NCBI RefSeq assembly: GCF_029338395.1
Contig: NZ_CP119809.1
Coordinates: 310,001-374,000 of the forward strand
DNA from: Halorussus caseinilyticus
GTDB lineage: Archaea > Halobacteriota > Halobacteria > Halobacteriales > Haladaptataceae
Direction: 5' to 3'
Length of the DNA: 64,000 nt
The notes under the pieces are model-generated. The model did no database searches, was not told where the DNA came from, and worked only from the letters and a program-made list of their open reading frames with translations. Of the stretch, positions 37,579-46,984 are shown piece after piece; the stretch's first letter is position 1; the number at the start of each line of letters is the position of its first letter. The translations under genes and the position numbers were made by a program.

Positions 37579-38583
37579 ATGACTCACCAGTCCGACGACC
37601 CGAACCGACCGCCCAAGTACGGCGGACCGAGAGACCCCTCCGACGAGCGCGCCGGAGTTCGAATCGGCACCCGGTCGGACCCGAACCACGCGCCGGACGG
37701 CCGTCGATACGGTAGTGCGTTCCGGTCTCTCGGGGACGCCCCCGACGGTCAATCCGCCAGCGCCGCCCCCGGTTCGGAGGTGGGCCAGCGCGAACGGCCG
37801 TCGCCCCCCGATTCGCCGGTTCCCAACGACCTCCTCGAAGCGTTCGCGGCACTCGACTTCGAGACCGACGCCCAGAAGCGCGTCTACCGCTACGTCGAAC
37901 GGCAAGGCGTCGCGTCCGACGAAGAAGTCCACGAGCAAATCGACTTGCCCACCGAGGACCTCGCCATCGCAATCCAGTGGCTCGTCAAGCAGAACTACCT
38001 CGAAGCGGACGACGGGATACTCCGCGCCGTCCGCGGTACGGATGTCGAGATGACGTACGCGATGGGGGGCCTCGACGTGACCATTCGCCCGGCCGGACAG
38101 GAGGACCTCGCGGACCTCGTGACGCTCATCCGCGACGTGACCGACGGGCGGACGTACGTCGTCGCCGAGAGCATCGCCGCGCAACTCGCCTCCCAGGGGA
38201 CCGTCATCCGCCACACGGACACCCGCTCGCGTCTGTTCTTCGTCGCCACGGTGGACGACGCGACGACGGGCGACTCGCAACTCGTCGGGTGGGCGCATCT
38301 CACCCTCCCCGGCATCGAGTACCTCGACCACACCGCCGAACTGACCGTTGGCGTGCGGTCGGACTTGCGTCGGCGGGGTATCGGAAGCCAACTCTCACGG
38401 ACCGCGCTCGCTTGGGCCGCCGCCAACGGCTACCACAAGGTGTACCAGAGCCTCCCCGGTACGAACCGGGCGGCCATCGACTTCCTCGGGAATCACGGGT
38501 GGACAGTCGAGGCGGTTCGTCGGGACCACTACCGCATCGACGGTGAGTTCGTGGACGAGGTGATGATGGCAGTTGGGTTGTAG
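37579..38583 (+). CDS. GNAT-family N-acetyltransferase with N-terminal winged-helix-like region
   Basis: A 334-aa cytoplasmic protein. The first ~85 residues are polar and disordered. Residues ~85-155 (LLEAFAALDFETDAQKRVYRYV, ending AIQWLVKQNYLEADDGILRAV) look like a winged-helix module. Residues ~165-334 are a GNAT domain, with TIRPAGQEDLADLVTLIRDV at its start, GVRSDLRRRGIGSQL as the acetyl-CoA pyrophosphate loop, and FLGNHGWTVEAVRRDHYRID near the end. Family members acetylate small molecules or protein N-termini; the substrate here is unknown. It lies between two exported Cys-rich proteins on the same strand, so a role in modifying or protecting against them is possible but unsupported by motifs. 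Its start is ATG 37579, with no rival. Confidence 0.85.
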   Translation: MTHQSDDPNRPPKYGGPRDPSDERAGVRIGTRSDPNHAPDGRRYGSAFRSLGDAPDGQSASAAPGSEVGQRERPSPPDSPVPNDLLEAFAALDFETDAQKRVYRYVERQGVASDEEVHEQIDLPTEDLAIAIQWLVKQNYLEADDGILRAVRGTDVEMTYAMGGLDVTIRPAGQEDLADLVTLIRDVTDGRTYVVAESIAAQLASQGTVIRHTDTRSRLFFVATVDDATTGDSQLVGWAHLTLPGIEYLDHTAELTVGVRSDLRRRGIGSQLSRTALAWAAANGYHKVYQSLPGTNRAAIDFLGNHGWTVEAVRRDHYRIDGEFVDEVMMAVGL

Positions 38584-38669
38584 GTCGGTCGAGGGACGTG
38601 AGACGACCGAACGGGGTCGGTCGTCCGATTTGTGGCGATTTTCCGGGTACCCGGCTGCGGACGCAAACA

Positions 38670-38676
38670 TATAAAA
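38670..38676 (+). promoter_or_regulatory. TATA box of the small Cys-rich gene
   Basis: TATAAAA in an AT-rich stretch (38665-38698). The predicted transcript starts near 38700 and contains the GAGG site before ATG 38732. Confidence 0.5.
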
Positions 38677-38731
38677 TCAGAACAATGATTAAATTAATGT
38701 GTGTTGGGCGACTATTTTGAGGCGGTCGTTC

Positions 38732-38992
38732 ATGAAACGACGCACCGCACTCAAGCGACTCGCCGCTGGCGCGGGCTCGACCTTCGCGCTGGTCAGCACT
38801 GCAACTGCCGAATCGTACCCCGAACCAGAGAACCTAGACGACGTCACACCCCAGTACCGCGTCACCAAGGCTGGCGTCGAAGAAATCGACTCAGACGAGT
38901 CACTCGACTCCGAAGGCGATTGTACCGTCTACTATTGCTGTAACTGTCCGTACGACTGTTACGACGGTTGCGAGTGCGCGGCGATGTGCTGA
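38732..38992 (+). CDS. Small exported cysteine-rich protein
   Basis: An 86-aa product starting at ATG 38732. The start is supported by GAGG at 38719-38722 and by TATAAAA at 38670-38676, which predicts a short leader; a longer frame from 38699 is rejected. The leader MKRRTALKRLAAGAGSTFAL is a Tat-like signal with weak consensus (A in place of F). A short acidic linker is followed by a C-terminal ~24-residue segment with eight cysteines (DCTVYYCCNCPYDCYDGC, then ECAAMC). Like the 194-aa protein upstream, it has a CC pair and ends on cysteine. It may be a secreted peptide or metal-binding peptide. The shared architecture suggests the two belong to one family of exported Cys-rich products. Confidence 0.75.
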   Translation: MKRRTALKRLAAGAGSTFALVSTATAESYPEPENLDDVTPQYRVTKAGVEEIDSDESLDSEGDCTVYYCCNCPYDCYDGCECAAMC

Positions 38993-39097
38993 ACGCCCCA
39001 TTCGTATTTTTAGTGGCGTGGTCACAACGGTAGCGGCGGTGCGCACTCGTCACCGGTCGAACGACGTCGTGATTATTGACTACTCTCGGTGGACGAA

Positions 39098-41311
39098 CTA
39101 CGCCCCCTCCCGCTTGACCCGTTCGACCGTCGCCGCCTCGTCGTTGCGCAAGTCGGCGAGGAACGCGAACAGTTCTTCGAAGTCGTCCATTCCCTCCTGT
39201 TCGAGATACTGGACGTACCGGTGCTTGCGGTGGAACTCCGCTTCGACTTTTGCGACGGGGCGGTCGGTCCGGTCGGCGAGGCGGTCGAAGAACCGCAGAC
39301 GACGCTCTTCGTTGCTATCACCTAACTGTGGGTGGTCGTAAGCAATAGAAAAGTTGCCGTCAGTGTCCCGGCGGGCGACCGTGTTCCAGTAGACCGTCGC
39401 GTCGTCTTTCTCGATTGCGCCGCACCGCGCCCGCGAGTCGAGTTCCTCGAACGCCGACTGCGAGAGCAGTTCGACCACCTCGCCGACGTACCGGTCGCCG
39501 TCCACCTTCCGGGGGAACACCACGAGGTCCAACTCCCGCAGGAGATAGGGTGGCAGGCCCTGCTCGACGACCCGATTCACCAGTTTCTCCACGTCCTCGG
39601 CGTGTGTGGTGCCGATGATGCCGTGACCGGTGTTCAAACTCTCGGCGAACGTACGGAAACTCGCGGGCGTGTTGATTTCCGCGATGACCTCCACGTCCGG
39701 ATTCAGGTAGTTGCACTCGGTCATCAGGTCGGCCATCGTCACGCGCTTGTAGTCGCTCTCGTGGTCGCGCGTCGTGAGCGAGACGCCCGTCTCGTGGGGC
39801 AGACGGACCTCCCGCGAGCCTTCGTCTATCGAAATCGGCCGGTCGCGGTACGGGATGAACGGCATGTGCGAATTCATCAAGGTCGTCTTTCCCGTGCCGG
39901 TCGGCCCGGAGAACAGCACGACCCCGTGATGCTCGTAGGCCTGCCAGAGCAGGGTCACGATTTCGGTCGAGAGACTGCCCGACTCCAGCAAGTCCACGGG
40001 CGTCATCGCCTCGGGCGCTTGCTTGCGGATGGAGATGTGGGGACCGTCCTCGCTGATGACGCCGAGGGCGACGGCGGCCCGAATCGTGACCGATTCGGGC
40101 ACGCCTTCGGGTCGGAGGTTGACCTTCGCGCTCGGGTTCGAGGCGTTCAACTCCGTGCCGTCGCTGGCGGCCATCTGCGTGACGACGTTGGCGAACGTCT
40201 CTTCGTCCTCGAACGTGAGGTTCGTCGGCGCGCGCTCGCCGTGACCGATTTCCCGGCCCCGCGGCACCACCTTGATGCGCTCGCCGACCCGGTTGGCCTC
40301 GATGTCCTCCAACAGGTCGTCCCGAATCGGGACCGTCAGCTTTCCGTGCCCGACGAAATCGCGCATCACGTAGTACACCAAGTCAGAGAGCCTGTCGGTC
40401 GAGAACCGGTGGTTCACCGGCGGCACGGCCAAGTCGTACTCCGCGAGGGCGGTCCGGACCCGATACTTCGCGGCGTCGAACCATGCTCTGGTGTTTCGCG
40501 CCGTCAATCGCCGCGAGAGGAAGGTCCGGGCGCGCTCGCGGACGAACCCCGCCCGGTCTTCGACCACGCCATCGACGTTGGTCTCCCAAATCCTATCCTT
40601 ACACTCCTGAATCAACTCCTCGTCGCCCGGCAGGAGGTCGGGTTCCAGCACGGCGTACTTGGTCGTAAAGGAGTCGTTGGCGAGCAGATGCTCCCGATAG
40701 ACCACGACCGGCACCCGAAACTCGCGGAAATCGACGGTGTGGGTCTCGACTCGCTCGCTGGCGAACCGCTCCAGATACTCGGCGTCGGCCGGGAACGCGG
40801 TGTCGGCGGGCGCGTAGTCGTCGGTGTGGACCACCAACCGCTCGCCCGCGGTGTCGGCCACGTCGATGCCGTCGTCCAACGCCAGCGGCGTCAGCGCGCC
40901 GAGACACCGCAGGTCGCGGAGCGCGAAGTACTCGACGCGCCGCCGGGCGTCGGGCGGCAGGTCGGTCAGGCGGTCCACGATGCGCCGGTACTTCGGTTCG
41001 AACCCGGCGGCCATGCGCTCGCTCGCGCCCTCGCGGGTCAGCGGACGCGCGAGGTTGGCGTCGGCGAAGTGGTCGGCCACGCGTTCGAGAGCGTCCTCGC
41101 CCGCGGGCGAGAGGCCGGGTTCCCGGACCCGGTAGTCGAACCCCTCGTCGGACTCGGCGATGGTGGCGACGACGCCGGGGTGGAGTTCGTACTGGGTTCG
41201 GACCTCGGGCGCGTACCACGCCTCGGGGTCGTCGGGTGGCTTGGGCGGTGGGACGACCGAAGGGTCCTCGCCCGTCGTCGGGCCTCCGCTCGCGGCCGCG
41301 GTATCGCTCAT
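39098..41311 (-). CDS. Type II/IV secretion system ATPase (TadA/PilB family)
   Basis: A 737-aa hexameric motor ATPase. Walker A is GPTGTGKTTLMNS at about residues 469-481. The Asp box and Walker B region (SIDEGSREVRLPHE, then DVEVIAEINTP) follow, with the His box GHGIIGTTHAED near 560. The long N-terminal region (~1-380) is typical of archaeal pilus ATPases. The start is ATG 41311, since ATTTAAAC at about 41336-41343 places it as a leaderless start; the upstream in-frame ATG overlaps that box. It powers assembly of pilin-like filaments on a TadC platform. No tadC follows; the nearest is 14 kb away at 22972-24873 on the same strand. Confidence 0.9.
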   Translation of the reverse strand: MSDTAAASGGPTTGEDPSVVPPPKPPDDPEAWYAPEVRTQYELHPGVVATIAESDEGFDYRVREPGLSPAGEDALERVADHFADANLARPLTREGASERMAAGFEPKYRRIVDRLTDLPPDARRRVEYFALRDLRCLGALTPLALDDGIDVADTAGERLVVHTDDYAPADTAFPADAEYLERFASERVETHTVDFREFRVPVVVYREHLLANDSFTTKYAVLEPDLLPGDEELIQECKDRIWETNVDGVVEDRAGFVRERARTFLSRRLTARNTRAWFDAAKYRVRTALAEYDLAVPPVNHRFSTDRLSDLVYYVMRDFVGHGKLTVPIRDDLLEDIEANRVGERIKVVPRGREIGHGERAPTNLTFEDEETFANVVTQMAASDGTELNASNPSAKVNLRPEGVPESVTIRAAVALGVISEDGPHISIRKQAPEAMTPVDLLESGSLSTEIVTLLWQAYEHHGVVLFSGPTGTGKTTLMNSHMPFIPYRDRPISIDEGSREVRLPHETGVSLTTRDHESDYKRVTMADLMTECNYLNPDVEVIAEINTPASFRTFAESLNTGHGIIGTTHAEDVEKLVNRVVEQGLPPYLLRELDLVVFPRKVDGDRYVGEVVELLSQSAFEELDSRARCGAIEKDDATVYWNTVARRDTDGNFSIAYDHPQLGDSNEERRLRFFDRLADRTDRPVAKVEAEFHRKHRYVQYLEQEGMDDFEELFAFLADLRNDEAATVERVKREGA

Positions 41312-41498
41312 GGGGACTATTCGTCCCGCCATCGGGTTTAAATTTTGAGATGGAGGTGGAGAGCGGGTCGGACGACGCGAGGAGTTCGACAGTCGCTAAA
41401 ATTATTGATTGGTTTCGGAGGAAGTCACTGGCCGCGTGCGTATCATGAGAGTCACCACCTCGCCAACACTAAAGCGCCGCCGCATCGACTATCGAAGC

Positions 41499-42416
41499 AT
41501 GCCAGCGATACGAACGGACGACCTGACCAAGCGCTTCGGCGACGGCGTGGTCGCCGTTGAGGACCTGAATCTCGTGGTCGAGGAGGGGGAGGTGTTCGGC
41601 TACCTCGGGCCGAACGGCGCGGGCAAGTCCACGACCATCAACGTCCTGCTCGATTACCTCCGACCGACCGAGGGGACCGCCACCGTCCTCGGACACGACG
41701 CCCAAGACGAGACCCAAGCGATTCACCGGCGAATCGGCATCCTGCCCGAGGGCTTCGACCTCTACGACCGACTCACCGGGCGCAAGCACGTCGAGTTCGC
41801 GGTGGACTCGAAGGGGACCAACGACGACCCCGCCGAGATTCTGGAGCGGGTGGGTCTCTCGCCGGAGGCCGCGGACCGGAAGGCCGGGGGCTACTCCACC
41901 GGGATGGCCCAGCGCCTCGCGTTGGGGATGGCGCTGGTCGGCGACCCGGACCTGCTGATTCTGGACGAACCGTCGTCGGGACTCGACCCCAACGGCGCGC
42001 GCCAGATGCGCGAGTTGGTCCGCGAGGAGGCGAGTCGGGGCACCACCGTCTTCTTCTCCAGTCACATCCTCGGGCAGGTCGAGGCGGTGTGCGACCGCGT
42101 GGGCATCATGAACGACGGCCGACTCGTCGCCGAGGACACCATCGAGGGCCTCCGGGAGTCGGTCGGAACGAGTTCGACGCTCGAACTCACGGTGGACCGG
42201 ATGCCCGACGAGTTCGGACTCGACGACCTGCCCGGGGTCACGGAGGCGACGGTGGACGGCAACGTCCTCCGGGTCGCGGTCAGCGACCCCGGCGTCAAGT
42301 CCGAGGTGATAAACCGGGTCGAGGCGCAGGGCGCGACCGTCACCGACATCACGACCCGACAGGCGTCGCTCGAAGACCTGTTCGCGGCCTACACCGCCGA
42401 GGAGGTGACGGCATGA
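41499..42416 (+). CDS. ABC transporter ATP-binding protein
   Basis: A 305-aa cytoplasmic ATPase of the multidrug/export (DrrA/NatA-like) type. It has Walker A GPNGAGKSTT near residue 38, Q-loop region RRIGILPEGFDLYD, signature GGYSTGMAQRL, Walker B LLILDEPSSGLDPNG and the switch His in FFSSHILGQVE. The C-terminal ~80 residues form the regulatory tail seen in this subfamily. The start is ATG 41499 (MPAIRTDDL); a TATA-like CTAAAG lies ~30 bp upstream and the longer open frame has no support. Its stop overlaps the start of the permease gene (ATGA), so the two make one exporter. The substrate is unknown. Confidence 0.9.
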   Translation: MPAIRTDDLTKRFGDGVVAVEDLNLVVEEGEVFGYLGPNGAGKSTTINVLLDYLRPTEGTATVLGHDAQDETQAIHRRIGILPEGFDLYDRLTGRKHVEFAVDSKGTNDDPAEILERVGLSPEAADRKAGGYSTGMAQRLALGMALVGDPDLLILDEPSSGLDPNGARQMRELVREEASRGTTVFFSSHILGQVEAVCDRVGIMNDGRLVAEDTIEGLRESVGTSSTLELTVDRMPDEFGLDDLPGVTEATVDGNVLRVAVSDPGVKSEVINRVEAQGATVTDITTRQASLEDLFAAYTAEEVTA

Positions 42417-43252
42417 GTTGGCTGGTGGTCGCCCGGAAGGACTTCGAGGACGCGGTGCGCTCGCGGATGCTGTGGGCCATCACCGCGGTCTTCCTGCTGT
42501 TCACCGCCGGGGCGGTGTACATCCGGAAGGCCGTCCTCGCCGACGCCCCCGGCCTGCCCGACGCCACCCAGTTTCTGACCGCGCCCTCGGGTCTCATCAT
42601 CCCCCTCACGGCGCTCGTGGTCGCGTACCTCGCCATCGCGGGCGAGCGAGAGTCGGGGAGCATCAAGATTCTGCTCGGCCTGCCCCACACCCGCGGGGAC
42701 GTGGTGTTGGGCAAGTTGGTCGGTCGAACGCTGGTCGTGACCGCGGGCATCCTCGTCGCGTTCGCGGGCGCGGCCCTCACCCTCTTCGCCCTGTTCGGCG
42801 GACTCGCGGTGGTCGATTTCCTGCTGTTGACGCTCCTGACGGTCCTGTTCGGTCTCACGTTCGTCGGCATCGCCATCGGCGCGTCGGCGTTCGCGGCAAC
42901 CCGCTCGCGGGCGATGGCGCTGGCTATCGGCGCGTTCTTCCTGTTTCAGGTCCTCTGGGACTTCGTTCCGCTCGGAGTCTACTACCTCGTGGAGGGTACC
43001 CTACCGGGTCCGGGGACCCTGCTCCCGTCGTGGTTCTACCTCGTGCAGGTTCTCAACCCGCGCAACGCCTACACGCAGGCCTCGGACATCGTGTTCTCGG
43101 GGGCCGGGCCAATCGTCCCCGCCGAGGCGTTGGCGGGGTCGTCGGTGCCCTTCTACGTCCAGAACTGGTTCGGACTCGTGATTCTGGTGGTCTGGCTGGT
43201 CGTGCCGGTCGCGCTGGGCTACTGGCGGTTCGAGCGCGCGGACATCGGGTGA
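42413..43252 (+). CDS. ABC transporter permease (ABC-2 type)
   Basis: A 279-aa membrane protein beginning MSWLVVARKDFEDAVRSRML, the usual N-terminal amphipathic start of ABC-2 permeases, followed by about six hydrophobic segments. ERESGSIKILLGLPHTRGDVV is the conserved cytoplasmic loop that contacts the ATPase. The ATG at 42413 overlaps the ATPase stop, and an earlier in-frame extension would only shadow that gene. Typical haloarchaeal exporters of this kind (NosY-like or multidrug) have one ATPase and one permease, as here. Transport direction and cargo are not evident. Confidence 0.88.
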   Translation: MSWLVVARKDFEDAVRSRMLWAITAVFLLFTAGAVYIRKAVLADAPGLPDATQFLTAPSGLIIPLTALVVAYLAIAGERESGSIKILLGLPHTRGDVVLGKLVGRTLVVTAGILVAFAGAALTLFALFGGLAVVDFLLLTLLTVLFGLTFVGIAIGASAFAATRSRAMALAIGAFFLFQVLWDFVPLGVYYLVEGTLPGPGTLLPSWFYLVQVLNPRNAYTQASDIVFSGAGPIVPAEALAGSSVPFYVQNWFGLVILVVWLVVPVALGYWRFERADIG

Positions 43253-43319
43253 GTCGGTCCGGTCGTCGCCGCCTTCCGCAAGCGCCAACTATTCGGACGT
43301 TCGGCGACACTCGAACCGC

Positions 43320-45347
43320 ATGACCGACGAAATCCGCGTCGGCGCGGACGTGGGCGGCACCTTCACCGATGTCGCTCTCTCGACGCCCGACGGCGAACTC
43401 GTCACCGCGAAAGTTCCCTCGACCGACGACCAGAGCGAGGGCGTGCTGGCGGGCGTCGAGAAGGCCTGCGAGAAGGCCGACCTCGACCCCCGAGAAATCG
43501 ACGCCTTCTCGCACGCGATGACGGTTTCCACGAACGCCCTGCTCGAAGGGACGGGCGCGAGGACCGCGCTCGTCACCACCGAGGGATTCCGCGACGTGCT
43601 GGAAATCGGCCGACAGGACCGGCCCGCGCTCTACGATTTGGACGCCGAGAAACCCGACCCTCTCGTCCCTCGGCACAGGCGCTTCGAGATTGCGGAGCGT
43701 TCGACGCCCTCGGGCGTCGAACGCGAACCCGACCCGGATTCGGTCCGCGAACTCGCGGACCGAATCCGGGACTCCGACGCCGAGAGCGTGGCGGTCTGCC
43801 TGCTTCACGCCTACGCCGACCCCGGAAACGAGCGGACCGTCGCCGAGGTTCTGCGCGAGGAGTTGGACGCGCCCGTCTCGGCGTCCCACGAGGTGCTGGC
43901 GGCGTTCCGGGAGTACGAGCGCACCGCGACGACGGTCGTGGACGCCTACGTGACCCCGAAAATCGACGCCTACCTCGGCCGACTCGTGGAGCGCGCGGAG
44001 GACGCCGGAGTCCCGGCACCGCTGGTGATGCAGTCGAACGGCGGCATCGCCGACGCGGAGACGGTCCGGGACCACGCCGTGACGACCTGCCTGTCCGGTC
44101 CCGCGGCGGGGGTGGTCGGCGCGAGCGCGACCGCCGAGTCCGCGACCGACGCCGCGGGTCTCGTCACCTTCGACATGGGCGGGACCTCCAGCGACGTGAG
44201 CCTCGTCCGGGACGGCGAGGTCGAACGCACCACCGAGGCAGAAATCGGGGGTCGGCCCGTCGGCGTTCCGATGGTGGACGTGACGACCGTCGGCGCTGGC
44301 GGCGGGAGCGTCGCGTGGGTGGACGCCGGGGGTGCGCTCCGCGTGGGTCCGGAGTCGGCGGGCGCGGACCCCGGCCCAGCGTGCTACGGGCGCGGTGGGA
44401 AGCGACCCACCGTCACCGACGCGAACGTCGTCCTCGGCTATCTCGGCGGCGACACGGCCTTGGGCGGCGAACTCTCGTTGGACGTGGGGGCCGCGCGCGA
44501 TGTCCTCGCCGACCTCGCCGACGAAGCGGACCTGTCGGGTCCCGTCGAGGCCGCCCGCGGCGTCTACCGCGTGGCGAACGCTAACATGACTCGCGCGGTC
44601 CGGGCGGTCACGGTCGAGCGCGGCCACGACCCCCGGGAGTTCGCGCTGGCGGCGTTCGGCGGCGCGGGACCGATGCACGCCGCGGCGCTGGCCGACCGCC
44701 TCGGCGTGGGCCGGGTCGTCGTCCCGCGGGCCTGCGGGGTCCTCTCGGCGTTCGGCCTGCTCGCGGCCGACGAGACGAGGGACGCGGTTCGGACCTACCG
44801 CAGGACGCTCGCAGAAGCGGACGCGGAGGAGGTCGAGGCGGTTCTCTCGGACCTCGCCGACGAAGCGCGCGCCGACCTGCGCGACCCGGGGTCCGCCGCG
44901 ATTTCCCGGCAGGCGGACCTTCGATACGCGGGCCAGAGCTACGAGTTGTCGGTCGAAGTCGGCGCGTCGTTCGACCCCGAGGCGGTCGAAGCGCGCTTCC
45001 ACGAGACCCACGAGACGGCATCGGGCTACCGGATGGACGAGGCGGTCGAACTCGTCGGCCTGCGCGCGCAGGCGACCGTCGCGCGCGAGACGCCCGCGGT
45101 CGCATACGAGGGCGCAGGCGAGAGCGCGGACGACGCCCGCGTCGGTGCGCGCGAGGCCACCTTCGGCGGGGAGGTCCGCGAGACGCCGGTCTACCGCAGG
45201 GAGTCGCTCCCGGCGGGCGAGTCGTTCGACGGTCCCGCCGTCTGCGAACAGGCCGACAGCACGCTGGTCGTCCCGCCGGGGTGGTCGGCCGGGGTCGAAC
45301 CCGACGGGACGCTGGTGCTGGAAGGCGACGAGGGAGGGCGACGATGA
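43320..45347 (+). CDS. hyuA: Hydantoinase/oxoprolinase A-type subunit
   Basis: A 675-aa ASKHA-fold ATPase. It has the N-terminal phosphate motif GADVGGTFTDVAL, the segment FSHAMTVSTNALLEGTGAR, a second phosphate region LVTFDMGGTSSDVSLV, and AFGGAGPMHAAALADRLG near residue 445. These are typical of HyuA/N-methylhydantoinase A and 5-oxoprolinase A. It pairs with the HyuB gene that overlaps its stop. Family members use ATP to open hydantoin or 5-oxoproline rings, or to carboxylate ketones. Which reaction applies cannot be deduced. The start ATG 43320 matches the beginning of the conserved N-terminus. It is cytoplasmic. Confidence 0.9.
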   Translation: MTDEIRVGADVGGTFTDVALSTPDGELVTAKVPSTDDQSEGVLAGVEKACEKADLDPREIDAFSHAMTVSTNALLEGTGARTALVTTEGFRDVLEIGRQDRPALYDLDAEKPDPLVPRHRRFEIAERSTPSGVEREPDPDSVRELADRIRDSDAESVAVCLLHAYADPGNERTVAEVLREELDAPVSASHEVLAAFREYERTATTVVDAYVTPKIDAYLGRLVERAEDAGVPAPLVMQSNGGIADAETVRDHAVTTCLSGPAAGVVGASATAESATDAAGLVTFDMGGTSSDVSLVRDGEVERTTEAEIGGRPVGVPMVDVTTVGAGGGSVAWVDAGGALRVGPESAGADPGPACYGRGGKRPTVTDANVVLGYLGGDTALGGELSLDVGAARDVLADLADEADLSGPVEAARGVYRVANANMTRAVRAVTVERGHDPREFALAAFGGAGPMHAAALADRLGVGRVVVPRACGVLSAFGLLAADETRDAVRTYRRTLAEADAEEVEAVLSDLADEARADLRDPGSAAISRQADLRYAGQSYELSVEVGASFDPEAVEARFHETHETASGYRMDEAVELVGLRAQATVARETPAVAYEGAGESADDARVGAREATFGGEVRETPVYRRESLPAGESFDGPAVCEQADSTLVVPPGWSAGVEPDGTLVLEGDEGGRR

Positions 45348-46984
45348 GCGACGACGACATCGACCCGGTGGAACTCGAAATCCTCCGGAACCAACTGGAG
45401 AGCGTGGCCGAGGAGATGGGGCAGGTCCTGATTCGCGGGGCGTACTCGCCGAACATAAAGGAGCGCCGGGACTGCTCGACGGCGCTGTTCGACGCCGAGG
45501 GCCGGATGGTCGCGCAGGCCGAACACATCCCGGTCCACCTCGGCGCGATGCCCGAGGCGGTCCGAGCGGTGCTGGAACGCGACCCCGAACCGGGCGACAC
45601 CTTCGTCGTCAACGACCCCTTCGCTGGCGGGACTCACCTACCGGACGTGACGCTCGTCTCGGCGCTCGCGCCCTCCCCGCCCGCGTCGGCGTCCGCCGAC
45701 GCGGGCGGAGAGGGCGAGATTCTGGGCTACGCGGTCTCTCGCGCCCACCACGCCGACGTAGGGGGGATGAGTCCCGGGAGCATGCCCGCGGGTGCGCGAG
45801 AGATTTATCAGGAGGGCCTGCGCCTGCCGCCGGTCAGACTCGTCGCGGGCGGGGAGGTACGCGAGGACGTGCGCGACCTGTTGCTCGCCAACGTCCGGAC
45901 GCCCGACGAGCGACGGGCCGACCTCCGGGCGCAGATGGCGGCCAACGACCGGGCCGAAGAGCGCCTCGGCGAACTGCTAGCCGACCACGGCGACCGACTG
46001 CTGGCGGCGTTCGACGCCGTGATAGAGTACTCCCGCGAGCGAGTCGAGTCGGAACTGGCCGACCTGCCCGACGGCGAGTACGGCGCGCGGGACTTCTTGG
46101 AGGGCGACGGAATTTCCGACGACGACGTGCCGATAGAGACCACCGTGACCATCGACGGGTCGTCGCTCGCGGTGGACTTCGCGGGCACCGCCGAGCAGGT
46201 GGCGGGCAACCTCAACGCGCCGCTCTCGGTCGCCAAGAGCGCGGTCTACTTCGTCGTTCGGTGCGTGACCGACCCCGAGATTCCACCGAACCACGGGTGT
46301 TACGCGCCGGTCTCGGTCAGCGCGCCCGAGGGGAGTCTGCTGAACCCGAACCCGCCGGCCGCGGTGGTCGGGGGGAACGTCGAGACGAGTCAGCGCGTGA
46401 CGGACGCGGTGTTTCGGGCGCTGGCCGACGCGGTGCCAGACCGGGTGCCCGCCGAGGGGCAGGGCACGATGAACAACCTGATAATCGGGAGCAGAGACGG
46501 CGGGTTCACCTACTACGAGACCATCGGCGGCGGGTTCGGCGCGCGCCCGACCAAGGACGGCATGGACGGCGTGCAGGTCGGGATGACCAACACGCTGAAC
46601 ACGCCGGTCGAAGCGCTGGAAGCGGAGTACCCGCTCCGGGTCGAACGCTACGCGCTCCGCCCGGACAGCGGCGGCGACGGGCGCTACCGCGGCGGTCTCG
46701 GACTGGAGCGAAGCGTCACGGTCGAACGGGACGCGACGGTCTCGCTGTTGACCGAGCGCCGACGCCACGCGCCGAAGGGTCTCGACGGCGGCGAGTCGGG
46801 TACGCTCGGCGAGAACCGCATCGACGGCGAGCGGGTCGGCGCGAAGACGACCCGAGACGTGTCGGCCGGAACGACCGTGACGGTGCTGACGCCCGGTGGC
46901 GGGGGCCACGGCGACCCGACCGACCGGGACGCCGACGCGCGGGAGCGCGACAGAGCGGACGGAAAGGTGAGCGACGGGGAGTGA
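45344..46984 (+). CDS. hyuB: Hydantoinase/oxoprolinase B-type subunit
   Basis: A 546-aa protein starting at ATG 45344 (MSDDDIDPVELEILRNQLES), overlapping the hyuA stop as ATGA. Landmarks are IKERRDCSTALFDAEGRMVAQ, VNDPFAGGTHLPDVTL, RAHHADVGGMSPGSMP, YYETIGGGFGARPTKDGMDG and RTHGG-like later motifs. These are the usual HyuB signatures, including metal-ligand His and Asp residues. It forms the catalytic partner of HyuA in a heteromeric cytoplasmic enzyme. Nothing in the gene pair is unusual. An AT-rich gap follows. Confidence 0.9.
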   Translation: MSDDDIDPVELEILRNQLESVAEEMGQVLIRGAYSPNIKERRDCSTALFDAEGRMVAQAEHIPVHLGAMPEAVRAVLERDPEPGDTFVVNDPFAGGTHLPDVTLVSALAPSPPASASADAGGEGEILGYAVSRAHHADVGGMSPGSMPAGAREIYQEGLRLPPVRLVAGGEVREDVRDLLLANVRTPDERRADLRAQMAANDRAEERLGELLADHGDRLLAAFDAVIEYSRERVESELADLPDGEYGARDFLEGDGISDDDVPIETTVTIDGSSLAVDFAGTAEQVAGNLNAPLSVAKSAVYFVVRCVTDPEIPPNHGCYAPVSVSAPEGSLLNPNPPAAVVGGNVETSQRVTDAVFRALADAVPDRVPAEGQGTMNNLIIGSRDGGFTYYETIGGGFGARPTKDGMDGVQVGMTNTLNTPVEALEAEYPLRVERYALRPDSGGDGRYRGGLGLERSVTVERDATVSLLTERRRHAPKGLDGGESGTLGENRIDGERVGAKTTRDVSAGTTVTVLTPGGGGHGDPTDRDADARERDRADGKVSDGE

